A DNA stretch of 21,422 bases from a virus, in the IMG/VR virus record IMGVR_UViG_3300027782_000422, positions 1 to 21,422 of that record; one strand, 5' to 3'. Every line of letters begins with the position of its first letter. The first letter of the stretch is position 1. Positions 13,399 through 20,435 of the stretch are shown here, piece by piece. The translations under genes were made by a program, and so were the position numbers. The notes below the pieces were generated by a model. That model ran no database searches and was not told where the DNA came from. It saw nothing but the letters and a program-made list of their open reading frames with translations.

Positions 13399-13430
13399 AG
13401 CATGCCCTTCCCTAACAGGGAGAGTATGCT
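13399..13430. other. Long imperfect hairpin in the lysis-operon leader
   Basis: Left arm AGCATGCCCTTCC (13399-13411) and right arm GGGAGAGTATGCT (13418-13430) pair over 13 positions with one C-A mismatch and G-T wobbles, loop of six. On the minus strand it lies between the end of the DUF2061 gene and the first lysis gene, followed by CATTTTTG, so it could stop or weaken transcription into the lysis genes. No ideal U-run follows, so its terminator strength is unclear. Confidence 0.6.
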
Positions 13431-13450
13431 ATATAGTTTAAAAATGGGGG

Positions 13451-13657
13451 TTATTTCTTCAGACCATACTTAATCCATTTGTACCAAATACGTTCATGGA
13501 TAAAGTATTGAATAGGTTTGTATATAAGTTCAGCCACCCCAAAGGCAGCTCCTATCTTAATGGATTTGCTAATCCACCACATAAGCAAGAAGCCTATTAT
13601 GGTGCTAATAATCCTGTAACTTATAGTTTTGGCAATATGTCTCTTTAGTAAGGGCAT
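13451..13657 (-). CDS. DUF2061-type small membrane protein
   Basis: A 68-residue protein starting MPLLKRHIAK (ATG at 13657-13655). The TTG at 13667-13669 would extend it but lies inside the -7 box of its own promoter, so the ATG is preferred. Hydrophobic segments at about 11-29 and 33-46 are followed by ELIYKPIQYFIHERIWYKW (residues 43-61), the HERxW signature of DUF2061 membrane proteins of unknown function. A transcription start near 13661 would leave a leader of only a few bases, so the message may be nearly leaderless. Its relation to lysis is unproven. Confidence 0.75.
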   Translation of the reverse strand: MPLLKRHIAKTISYRIISTIIGFLLMWWISKSIKIGAAFGVAELIYKPIQYFIHERIWYKWIKYGLKK

Positions 13658-13666
13658 AATCAAAGG

Positions 13667-13698
13667 CAAAGATATGTAAAAGAAATGAAATAACCAAA
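13667..13698 (-). promoter_or_regulatory. Bacteroidota-type promoter for the lysis/DUF2061 operon
   Basis: Minus strand TTTGG (CAAA at 13695-13698), 20-base spacer and TATCTTTG (13674-13667). Transcription would start about 3-5 bases before the ATG at 13657, making a nearly leaderless message. The same two boxes recur before 5529 and 19979. Confidence 0.72.
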
Positions 13699-13708
13699 TC
13701 TTTTTTTT

Positions 13709-14077
13709 TTAGTAGGGCTGATAGGATTTCTCCTCTATAAAGTCAGATCCATACTTTATATTAATTTCTTTTTTAATATGTGCTCGCTTGTCATTCAATC
13801 TATAAACACTTCTGGCTAGCTGGATGAAGTGTTCATCAAACAACCTGTCTCTCTCACAGTTTCTTAACCTGTCTTCTACATCCCACAGGTTTTTGTTCAC
13901 CTTGAGAAGCTCATCAGTCATAGGATCATGTAATATCTCAGGATTTATCACTGTGTTTAGGTAGTTTCTCTCCTTGAAAACATTAACTAATTTGTCTTTA
14001 TCCTTTATGTTCAAAGCTTTGATGGACAATATGGTCCATTTATCTACCACTTCTCCTATAGAAACTTCTATTTGCAT
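13709..14077 (-). CDS. DUF6165-like protein
   Basis: A 122-residue protein starting MQIEVSIGEVVDKWTILSIK (ATG at 14077-14075; the frame is open upstream but the promoter at 14102-14130 places the start here). The motif SIGEVVDKWTIL near the N-terminus (6-17), LWDVEDRLRNCE (69-80), FIQLARSVYRLNDKRAHIKK (86-105) and the end EEKSYQPY match the DUF6165 family as I recall it, small proteins found beside glycosyltransferase and sugar genes of unknown function. It diverges from the large glycan enzyme gene with overlapping promoters, so the two may be co-controlled. The helical, charged sequence gives no catalytic clue. Confidence 0.75.
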   Translation of the reverse strand: MQIEVSIGEVVDKWTILSIKALNIKDKDKLVNVFKERNYLNTVINPEILHDPMTDELLKVNKNLWDVEDRLRNCERDRLFDEHFIQLARSVYRLNDKRAHIKKEINIKYGSDFIEEKSYQPY

Positions 14078-14087
14078 ACTAAAAATG

Positions 14088-14118
14088 TTTGATATTCCAC
14101 GCAAATATACTAATTTTG
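14088..14118 (+). promoter_or_regulatory. Bacteroidota-type promoter for the 1124-residue enzyme gene
   Basis: Plus strand TTTG (14088-14091), a 19-base spacer and TAATTTTG (14111-14118). Transcription would start near 14123, 13 bases before the ATG at 14136. It overlaps the opposite-facing promoter of the DUF6165 gene, so the two may compete. Confidence 0.65.
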
Positions 14119-14130
14119 TTGTAAATACAA
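14102..14130 (-). promoter_or_regulatory. Bacteroidota-type promoter for the DUF6165 gene
   Basis: Minus strand ATTG (CAA at 14128-14130), 18-base spacer and TATATTTG (14109-14102). Transcription would start near 14097, about 20 bases before the ATG at 14077. The spacer is one base shorter than usual. Confidence 0.55.
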
Positions 14131-14135
14131 TTAAT

Positions 14136-17100
14136 ATGCCTAACAGTTATACATATTTTAAGGAAGAAGTTAGAGAATGGTTTAGAGAGAATGTTCCTGC
14201 TAACACAAAGGTGTTAGACGTAGGTCCTGGACAGGGCACCTATGGTAAGCTTCTGTATGAACTTGGGTACAACATAGATGCTGTTGAGGTGTGGGACCCT
14301 TACATCAGTGAGTATAAGCTGTGGGAGTATTATGGTAATGTACATATTGCTGATATACGTGAGTTTGATTGGTCTGAGTATGATTTTATCATCCTAGGTG
14401 ATGTGTTAGAACATTTGACAGCTGAAGAAGGACAGAAACTTATTAATGATATTGCCATGGCTAGGAAGCAATGTTTGGTTGCTATTCCCTATATGATGGA
14501 GCAAGATGGTGAGCAGTATGGTAATACATATGAAACCCACCTACAAGCAGATCTTACAAAGGAAATGATGGCAGAACGTTACCCTACACTAGATTTGCTC
14601 TATGCAAATGAACATTATGGGTATTATGTAAGTAAGAAGGTGGTAGACAAAGCATTTGTACTCTATGCCACAGAAGCCTATTATGATATTGTGACAGCCT
14701 GTGTGCATTCTCTTACAACATTTAGTCAGCATCCAGTGTTTGTTTACATGCTCAACTCTGACAAAAAGGTACCCAGAGCTACAACCATTAGATGGAACTG
14801 TGATATAGATCCAATAGAATACAATACCAAAGACCAGTTTTATATCAACAGGACAGATGATAGGATATATAACATCCTCATACAGCGTCCACTGATTGTT
14901 ATAGACTGTCTTAAATATACTGACACTGTAATGTATGTAGACAGCGATAGTGTTGCTACACCTTTTGTAGACAGAGTGTTTAACTATCCTGTCTCTGAAT
15001 ATCCTCTATTTACATCTAGTATCTATGACCAGATGTTCCTAAATGGAAAAGGAGACCTTGAAAAACCTATTTGTGAACTTCTAGCTATAAAGAGAGGCAG
15101 ATATATACAAACAGGATACTTCCTAGCTAGTGTAAGTTGTCTGAAGTTCTTAAAGGAGTGGGCTAATATGTGTACCCATCCTACAATACTAAAAGACTTC
15201 AAGAAATACGCACCCTTCCATGAAGAAACTGTAGCCAATGCTGTACGCTGGAAGTATGAAATAGATCAGTCATTACCACTCATCTATACCAATGCTAGCT
15301 TAGATGTACTAGAGAATATAGATAAATATGAGTTTGGTAAAGAACATTGGGAATGGTTTAAACTACCTGATAGTAAGCATGAGTTGTTCTTCTACCATGG
15401 AGAGAAAAGACCAACTGTAATGTACAAGATGATTAATAAATTGAAAGGCAATAAGAGAGTGTTGTTCCTAGCTCCTCACTTATCTACAGGTGGTATGCCT
15501 GCATTCCTATTAAAGAGAATACAGGAGATAAAAGACCATGTAGAGATATATGTAGTTGAGTATCAATGCCATAGCTTAGACTTTGTTGTACAGCGTAATG
15601 CAATCAAAGAGATTGTAGGATCTAACTTCACTACACTGTATGAGAACAAGATGGAACTGTTTGATATTATTGATAGCTGGAAGCCAGACATCATTCATCT
15701 AGATGAGCCTGCTGAGAGATATGACAGAGAGATGATTACTAAGTTGTATGATACAAACAGATCATACAAGATTGTAGAGACATTCCATGATGTAGCATTT
15801 AAGCCTGAAGAAAAGATCTTTCAGTCAGAAGCATATGCATTCTGTACACCATATCACCTCAACAAATTTACCAATCTACAAGGTTATACAAAGGTGATTG
15901 AGTTTCCTATAGAGGATAAAAGGCCAGATGCTGTAGGTAAAATAATAGCTAAGAATATACTAGAGTTTGCTCCATTCAAGACCAGTGTTGTAAACATAGG
16001 ACTATGGACCCCAGGCAAGAATCAAGCAGAGGGAATAGAGATAGCTAAGAAGTACCCTCATATGGATTTCCATTTTGTAGGTAATCAAGCTGGTAACTTC
16101 AAAGACTACTGGGAACCATTAATGAAAGACTTACCACCTAATGTAAAGATATGGGGAGAAAGAAATGATACATGGAAGTTTATGAGAGCTGCAGATATAT
16201 TCATGTTTAACAGCACATGGGAATGTAATCCTCTTGTACTTAGAGAAGCAATCAGCTATGGTCTTCCTATCATAGCTAGAAACCTTCCTCAATATGAAGA
16301 CATGTTTACTAAGTATTTACAACCAATAGATACAGACTTAAACACTATACAAACTAACTATGAAGTACCTACAGAGAATACATTCAGACAAGACAACATA
16401 GACTTCTACAACCACGTAGACTCTATTTCTCTACAGCCACAAGATGTAACCATCACACAACACTATGTTGTTAATCCATTTCTTGAGATAACAGGTGTGA
16501 GTGATAGTAATTTCAAGGTGGAATTCTATGATGAGCAGGGAGCGTGTCACTACAGTAGTGTGATCAAAACCAACCAGTGGGTAAAGTTAGATAGAAGCTA
16601 TTACACTAAATGGAGAAGTAAGATATGGCAGGATGATGTTCTTATACATGACTACACATTAGACTATACAGATAAGACTGTATTCATCTACTTTGATAGT
16701 GAGAGTCTTGGAGATACAATTGCATGGATACCATACTGTTTAGAGTTTAAGAAGAAGCACAACTGTCATGTTGTTGTTAGCACATATAAAAACTTCTTGT
16801 TTGAGAAAGCATATCCAGAGCTTGAGTTTGTTGCACCTGGAACACCTGTCAATGCTTATGGAGAATACATAATAGGTTGGAGATATAATAAAGATCAAGA
16901 GCCTGAGTTGTGTAACACCATACCTCTACAGAAAGCAGCTGCTAATATACTTGGACTACCATATAGAGAAATAAGACCTAGGTTTGCTTATACACCTGTG
17001 GAGTTTGAAGACAAGAGTAAGTATGTAACTATTGCTACAAACAGTACAACAGGATGTAAGTTTTGGACTAGAGAAGAGTGGCAGGAGTTAATTAACTATC

Positions 17101-17510
17101 TAGTGGATAAAGGATACAAAGTATATAACGTATCTAAAGAAAGAAATCCATTTGACAGATGTGTACAGATAGAAGATACATCAATGGATAACACCATCAA
17201 TATGATTTGGAACAGTAAGTTCTTTATAGGACTATCTAGTGGATTAAGCTGGTTAGCTTGGATGATGGGTAAGCGAGTGGTGATGATATCTAACTTCACC
17301 AAAGCAGACCATGAGTTTCAATCTAACTGTATTAGAATTACAGATGAGACTGTATGCCATGGCTGTTGGAACAATAAAAACTTCAAGTTTGATAGAGGAG
17401 ACTGGAACTGGTGCCCAATCTGGAAGGGTTATGACAGACAGTTTGAATGCCATAAAACCATCACAGCAGGTAAAGTTATAGCTTCCCTTCAGCCTTTAAT
17501 TGCTCTCTAA
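14136..17510 (+). CDS. Four-domain methyltransferase-glycosyltransferase-glycosyltransferase-heptosyltransferase fusion
   Basis: A 1124-residue protein; the ATG at 14136 fits the promoter, and the open frame further upstream runs antisense into the neighbouring gene. Domain order: (1) class I methyltransferase, 1-168, with KVLDVGPGQGTYGKLL at 25-40 and ILGDVLEH at 86-93; (2) GT8-like GT-A domain, about 172-430, with DSDS at 269-272 and FFYHGEKRP at 418-426; (3) GT-B domain of GT4 type, about 438-735, with HLSTGGMPAFL (448-458) and an E-x7-E pair (E696, E704); (4) TibC-type autotransporter heptosyltransferase, about 780-1124, with NQWVK, DSESLGDTIAWIPY (854-867), SSGLSWLAWMMGK (1034-1046) and Cys 1074, 1077, 1093 and 1105, which match the iron-binding Cys cluster of TibC as I recall it (first three equally spaced). 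It is soluble. The target is unknown; a glycan on a protein is likely from domain four. Confidence 0.85.
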   Translation: MPNSYTYFKEEVREWFRENVPANTKVLDVGPGQGTYGKLLYELGYNIDAVEVWDPYISEYKLWEYYGNVHIADIREFDWSEYDFIILGDVLEHLTAEEGQKLINDIAMARKQCLVAIPYMMEQDGEQYGNTYETHLQADLTKEMMAERYPTLDLLYANEHYGYYVSKKVVDKAFVLYATEAYYDIVTACVHSLTTFSQHPVFVYMLNSDKKVPRATTIRWNCDIDPIEYNTKDQFYINRTDDRIYNILIQRPLIVIDCLKYTDTVMYVDSDSVATPFVDRVFNYPVSEYPLFTSSIYDQMFLNGKGDLEKPICELLAIKRGRYIQTGYFLASVSCLKFLKEWANMCTHPTILKDFKKYAPFHEETVANAVRWKYEIDQSLPLIYTNASLDVLENIDKYEFGKEHWEWFKLPDSKHELFFYHGEKRPTVMYKMINKLKGNKRVLFLAPHLSTGGMPAFLLKRIQEIKDHVEIYVVEYQCHSLDFVVQRNAIKEIVGSNFTTLYENKMELFDIIDSWKPDIIHLDEPAERYDREMITKLYDTNRSYKIVETFHDVAFKPEEKIFQSEAYAFCTPYHLNKFTNLQGYTKVIEFPIEDKRPDAVGKIIAKNILEFAPFKTSVVNIGLWTPGKNQAEGIEIAKKYPHMDFHFVGNQAGNFKDYWEPLMKDLPPNVKIWGERNDTWKFMRAADIFMFNSTWECNPLVLREAISYGLPIIARNLPQYEDMFTKYLQPIDTDLNTIQTNYEVPTENTFRQDNIDFYNHVDSISLQPQDVTITQHYVVNPFLEITGVSDSNFKVEFYDEQGACHYSSVIKTNQWVKLDRSYYTKWRSKIWQDDVLIHDYTLDYTDKTVFIYFDSESLGDTIAWIPYCLEFKKKHNCHVVVSTYKNFLFEKAYPELEFVAPGTPVNAYGEYIIGWRYNKDQEPELCNTIPLQKAAANILGLPYREIRPRFAYTPVEFEDKSKYVTIATNSTTGCKFWTREEWQELINYLVDKGYKVYNVSKERNPFDRCVQIEDTSMDNTINMIWNSKFFIGLSSGLSWLAWMMGKRVVMISNFTKADHEFQSNCIRITDETVCHGCWNNKNFKFDRGDWNWCPIWKGYDRQFECHKTITAGKVIASLQPLIAL

Positions 17511-17862
17511 TCTTTGTAGCAGAGATGTCACTTATTTCTTGAGGAGGAACATGTTCAACAACATCATATCCTACACCTCTACCAAAGTTGATAGACTCAA
17601 TGTCAGGAATGATTATTAGTCTCACTTTGTTTTCTTCAATGAGATCTATTAGTTCTTCTGATAGATTCATCATTATTTGATATGCTGACCATGGGTTCTT
17701 TTCATCTTGCTTAACGTCTCGTACACACAGTAAGACCTTCTTTCCCTGGTTTAACTGTTGATCAATTAACCATCTGTGACCTTCGTGCCATGGTTGCCAT
17801 CTTCCAATGAACATAGCGTAGCCATCTGTCTTTCTATTTCCTTCAGCTAAAATATTCTGCAT
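17476..17862 (-). CDS. HxGH nucleotidyltransferase (NMNAT/cytidylyltransferase-like)
   Basis: A 128-residue Rossmann-type nucleotidyltransferase. GRWQPWHEGHRWLI (20-33) gives the HxGH motif (H26, H29) and ISATKIREQL (113-122) gives the ISxTxxR motif; both are hallmarks of enzymes that join a nucleotide to a phosphate-like group. The phage form resembles NadM-like adenylyltransferases, and NadM itself would make NAD. Its position right after an APS kinase and sulfotransferase raises the possibility of a substrate linked to sulfate activation, but nothing in the sequence fixes this. Its start overlaps the kinase gene by 16 bases, and its end overlaps the convergent large enzyme gene by 35 bases. 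Confidence 0.75.
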   Translation of the reverse strand: MQNILAEGNRKTDGYAMFIGRWQPWHEGHRWLIDQQLNQGKKVLLCVRDVKQDEKNPWSAYQIMMNLSEELIDLIEENKVRLIIIPDIESINFGRGVGYDVVEHVPPQEISDISATKIREQLKAEGKL

Positions 17863-18281
17863 ATACGTTTGATTTGATCCACACTCTTCTCTATAGAAGT
17901 GTTAGATGTATTAATAATTGAATCTATATTATCTCTATTTGGAACTTCAAAGTCTTCCACTTTAAATTGATCTCTACCTCTATCTTCTTCATATATAAGA
18001 TAGATCCACTTAACATCTCTAGTTAGACTGCTTAGATACTGTCTAGCTTCTTCATAAGGATACACTAGTGATAGAACAACATTGTGTCCTTTGTAGCTTA
18101 AATACTTTGCTATGTCACTAGCTCTGTTTAAGTTTTTAATCCTACCTTCTCTGCTGTAGTCTTTGTTATTAAACATGTCTCTTAAATCATCACCATCAAT
18201 GTGGTGGAATCCCTCTGCCATAAACTTTTTAGCTAGGGTTGTCTTGCCTGATGCAGGCTGTCCAAAAATAACTATTATCAT
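17847..18281 (-). CDS. cysC: APS kinase-like P-loop kinase
   Basis: A 144-residue kinase. GQPASGKTTLA (7-17) is the P-loop; IDGDDLRDMF (28-37) matches the DGDNxR substrate motif of adenylylsulfate kinase; SREGRIKNLNRASDIAKYL (43-61) with R47 and R53 and SLVYPYEEAR (70-79) follow the same family. It would phosphorylate APS to PAPS, the sulfate donor for sulfotransferases. It is short (usual length about 180-200), lacking much of the C-terminal lid region. It overlaps the sulfotransferase by 4 bases (ATGA), and the pairing supports the PAPS-making role. Phages of several groups carry cysC-like genes. Another nucleoside or nucleotide kinase cannot be excluded. Confidence 0.72.
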   Translation of the reverse strand: MIIVIFGQPASGKTTLAKKFMAEGFHHIDGDDLRDMFNNKDYSREGRIKNLNRASDIAKYLSYKGHNVVLSLVYPYEEARQYLSSLTRDVKWIYLIYEEDRGRDQFKVEDFEVPNRDNIDSIINTSNTSIEKSVDQIKRICRIF

Positions 18282-19096
18282 TTTGTATATCTAAATTGTT
18301 GAAAAAACCATTGATAATTATCAAAGATCCAATTACTAACATCCTTACCTAATAAAGCTTTTGCTTTAGAAGGTACAGGTTCTAATCTAGTACGAATAGT
18401 ATGGTCACCAAAGCTTCCATACACTTCATCATCTTCTTTAGTAACTTGTTCTATATTGTCCCAATCATGTTGGTAATATGGAATGCCTAAGTACTGATAT
18501 ATCCTTGTCATCTCTGTATCAGGATATAAACACAAGTCTTCAAATCTAACGAACAACATGTTCTTATCTGTACCCATTCTAAATATCTCTTGTAATCTTT
18601 CTATAGCTAGTCCAACAGGTTGACTCTGTGCCCAGATGTCTATACGTTTTGGAACTGTTGTTCCTTGCATCTGTGCCCAATTGAGAATAGCATTAGCCTT
18701 ATCAGGATTCTTTCTATAGTTGTTTTCCATAGAAGCAAAGATATCTCTAAGGTCCCTGACCATACATATAATCTTTGGCTCTGGGTGGATGAAGTTTAGG
18801 AAGTCATAGTGTATGCCCCATCCACGAGATTTGTCTACAACGTATTTCTTATTAGTAATAGCATTGTAATAAGCCTCCATCCCAAATCTACAAAATGCTT
18901 GGAAAGCTGTTTTCATTATTTCAGGGTCCTGTGCTTTAAACTCTGGACTGTCTGTGTAATTACCTCTAGCAGCAAACACCAATTCAAGAACACCACTAGT
19001 TGGTGTAGCATATACATCTGGATTTTGTGCTAATATGTTTTGTAACAACGTTGAACCTGCTCTTGGTAAAGAGCTTTGATAGAATATATTTTCCAT
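18278..19096 (-). CDS. PAPS-dependent sulfotransferase
   Basis: A 272-residue sulfotransferase. The 5'-phosphosulfate loop is SSLPRAGSTLLQ (8-19), the 3'-phosphate region IICMVRDLRDIFASM (109-123) with R114 and S122, and a later VRFEDL (about 193) is typical of the family. It would transfer sulfate from PAPS to a hydroxyl group of a glycan or protein. It is soluble, without a signal, so it would act in the cytoplasm. It sits between a GT9-like glycosyltransferase and an APS kinase with 1- and 4-base junctions, so the three probably make one sulfated product. The acceptor is unknown. Confidence 0.88.
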   Translation of the reverse strand: MENIFYQSSLPRAGSTLLQNILAQNPDVYATPTSGVLELVFAARGNYTDSPEFKAQDPEIMKTAFQAFCRFGMEAYYNAITNKKYVVDKSRGWGIHYDFLNFIHPEPKIICMVRDLRDIFASMENNYRKNPDKANAILNWAQMQGTTVPKRIDIWAQSQPVGLAIERLQEIFRMGTDKNMLFVRFEDLCLYPDTEMTRIYQYLGIPYYQHDWDNIEQVTKEDDEVYGSFGDHTIRTRLEPVPSKAKALLGKDVSNWIFDNYQWFFQQFRYTK

Positions 19097-19097
19097 A

Positions 19098-19979
19098 TTA
19101 AGATTTTAAAGATGCAATGACTTGATCTACATTAAATATTTCTGTTTCATTGTTATATGGAAACTCTAATAAGTTTCCTGATATATCAAACTTCTGCAAG
19201 TATGCATTGCGTAACTCAGGCTTCTTAGTGAATGGATTACACACAATGTTATCATGAACATGATGTCCAAACACTACAGGTTTGTTACACACCCAAAGGA
19301 CTGTTGAAGGTTTGTTCATAGCAGCAGCTGCGTGATGGCCAAAGCTATCCATCAACAATCTCTTACTACTAAGTTCTATAAGAACAGCTAGTGCTCTGAA
19401 GTTGTCTGTAACAGGAGTGGTGAAGTCATAACCAATCTGATCTTCTCTTCTTATGTGTACAATGTTATAGTCATTTTTAAATTCATGTATAACATTCTCC
19501 ACTACATAACTAGGAATGTCTCTAGCCCATGAGTATTTCAACTCTTGTCCTGGAGCACCACCATTTGTTTGTAATAATAAAATAGGTCTGTCAGACGTAA
19601 ACTTCTGACCAAAGAACTTACGTTCTCTATCTGTAAGATAGAGCTTAGGAGTAACATCTTCAGGTGTAGGAACACCAAACATTCTTGTCCATGTATGACT
19701 CAAATGTTCATTCTGCATAAGATGTTCTGTCTGTACATATGGATCATGTGCAAACACCTTAAACTCTTTACCCTCTATGAAATCTTCATAGAAGTATTGT
19801 GTCATACCAAAAGAAAATGAGCGATACACAAAGGGGTTGTTTATAAACACCTCTGGGTATCCACTCATTACAATTAATTGACTATCAGGATATTGTGTAT
19901 GAATTGCTTCACATACAGATGTGGCAAGTATACACTTACCTATACCACCATTGATTTGGAAAATAATTACTTTAGACAT
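19098..19979 (-). CDS. GT9-like glycosyltransferase
   Basis: A 293-residue GT-B fold protein. QINGGIGKCILATSVCEAI (8-26) is the loop of the GT9/heptosyltransferase family, SQLIVMSGYPEVFINNP (33-49) forms the next strand, and LLMDSFGHHAAAAMNKPS (208-225) is the C-terminal nucleotide-sugar motif that in GT9 enzymes holds the S/T-GxxH-type residues, here DSFGHHA. It is the first gene of an operon and starts about 12 bases after a predicted transcription start. It is distinct from the TibC-type domain in the large fusion and probably adds a sugar in the same glycan pathway as the sulfotransferase. Confidence 0.72.
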   Translation of the reverse strand: MSKVIIFQINGGIGKCILATSVCEAIHTQYPDSQLIVMSGYPEVFINNPFVYRSFSFGMTQYFYEDFIEGKEFKVFAHDPYVQTEHLMQNEHLSHTWTRMFGVPTPEDVTPKLYLTDRERKFFGQKFTSDRPILLLQTNGGAPGQELKYSWARDIPSYVVENVIHEFKNDYNIVHIRREDQIGYDFTTPVTDNFRALAVLIELSSKRLLMDSFGHHAAAAMNKPSTVLWVCNKPVVFGHHVHDNIVCNPFTKKPELRNAYLQKFDISGNLLEFPYNNETEIFNVDQVIASLKS

Positions 19980-19995
19980 AATTTAGCTTTACAAG

Positions 19996-20027
19996 CAAAG
20001 ATATACATTGCTTATAATAAAACCAAA
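19996..20027 (-). promoter_or_regulatory. Bacteroidota-type promoter for the sulfation operon
   Basis: Minus strand TTTGG (CAAA at 20024-20027), 20-base spacer and TATCTTTG (20003-19996). Transcription would start near 19991, about 12 bases before the ATG at 19979. Spacing and both boxes are the same as at 5552 and 13667. Confidence 0.74.
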
Positions 20028-20037
20028 TTATTTAATA

Positions 20038-20415
20038 TTATTTTGCTGTGGTGGTAGTTGTGCTAGTTGTAGCAGGAGCACTGGTAGTTGTTGTGGTGGT
20101 GGTTGTAGGACCAGCCAAAACAGCCTCAGCAAGATCTACAAAAGCTGTAGTATCTAAGTCTGCATACTGCACTCTGAAACTTTGTGCATCTGGTTGATTT
20201 GGTAACCAATCAGAGAAAAGGTCATAGAATGTGTTGATAGCATGATACTGTTTAGGACCTGTATAACCTTCTGGTTTGTTTGCCCATACATCATTTACGC
20301 AAGCATCTACTAGAGCTTGGAAGTCAGAAACATTTGCCTGTACATTTTGGGTATCAGTGATTACCTGTACTGTACCAAAGCCAAAGATGTGAATTGTGTT
20401 AAATGGATTTGCCAT
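20038..20415 (-). CDS. Phage protein with C-terminal Thr-rich tail
   Basis: A 125-residue protein. Residues 1-100 form a compact domain: NTIHIFGFGTVQVI (6-19), ALVDACVNDVWANKP (34-48), YHAINTFYDLFSDWLP (57-72) and FRVQYADLDT (80-89). I recognise this fold-like pattern from phage genomes but not a function. The last 22 residues are Thr runs (8 and 5) split by SAPATTS, similar to the tail of the protein at 6277-6762. It lies between the fibre gene and the sulfation operon. A linker or glycosylation substrate role for the tail is inferred. Confidence 0.68.
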   Translation of the reverse strand: MANPFNTIHIFGFGTVQVITDTQNVQANVSDFQALVDACVNDVWANKPEGYTGPKQYHAINTFYDLFSDWLPNQPDAQSFRVQYADLDTTAFVDLAEAVLAGPTTTTTTTTSAPATTSTTTTTAK

Positions 20416-20435
20416 TGTTTATTGTTTTTGTAAAG

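Noticed and set aside
13658-13669. TTG start extending the DUF2061 protein to 72 residues
   Set aside because: The TTG lies within the -7 box of the promoter, so it would be upstream of the predicted transcript start.
13974-14135. A longer N-terminus for the 1124-residue protein
   Set aside because: The extension runs antisense through the DUF6165 gene and upstream of the predicted promoter, and it has no methyltransferase-like sequence; the ATG at 14136 is the better start.
18736-18743. TATCTTTG box on the minus strand inside the sulfotransferase gene
   Set aside because: It encodes Asp-Ile-Phe in the conserved DLRDIFAS motif and lacks a TTG at the right distance upstream, so it is most likely a coding coincidence.
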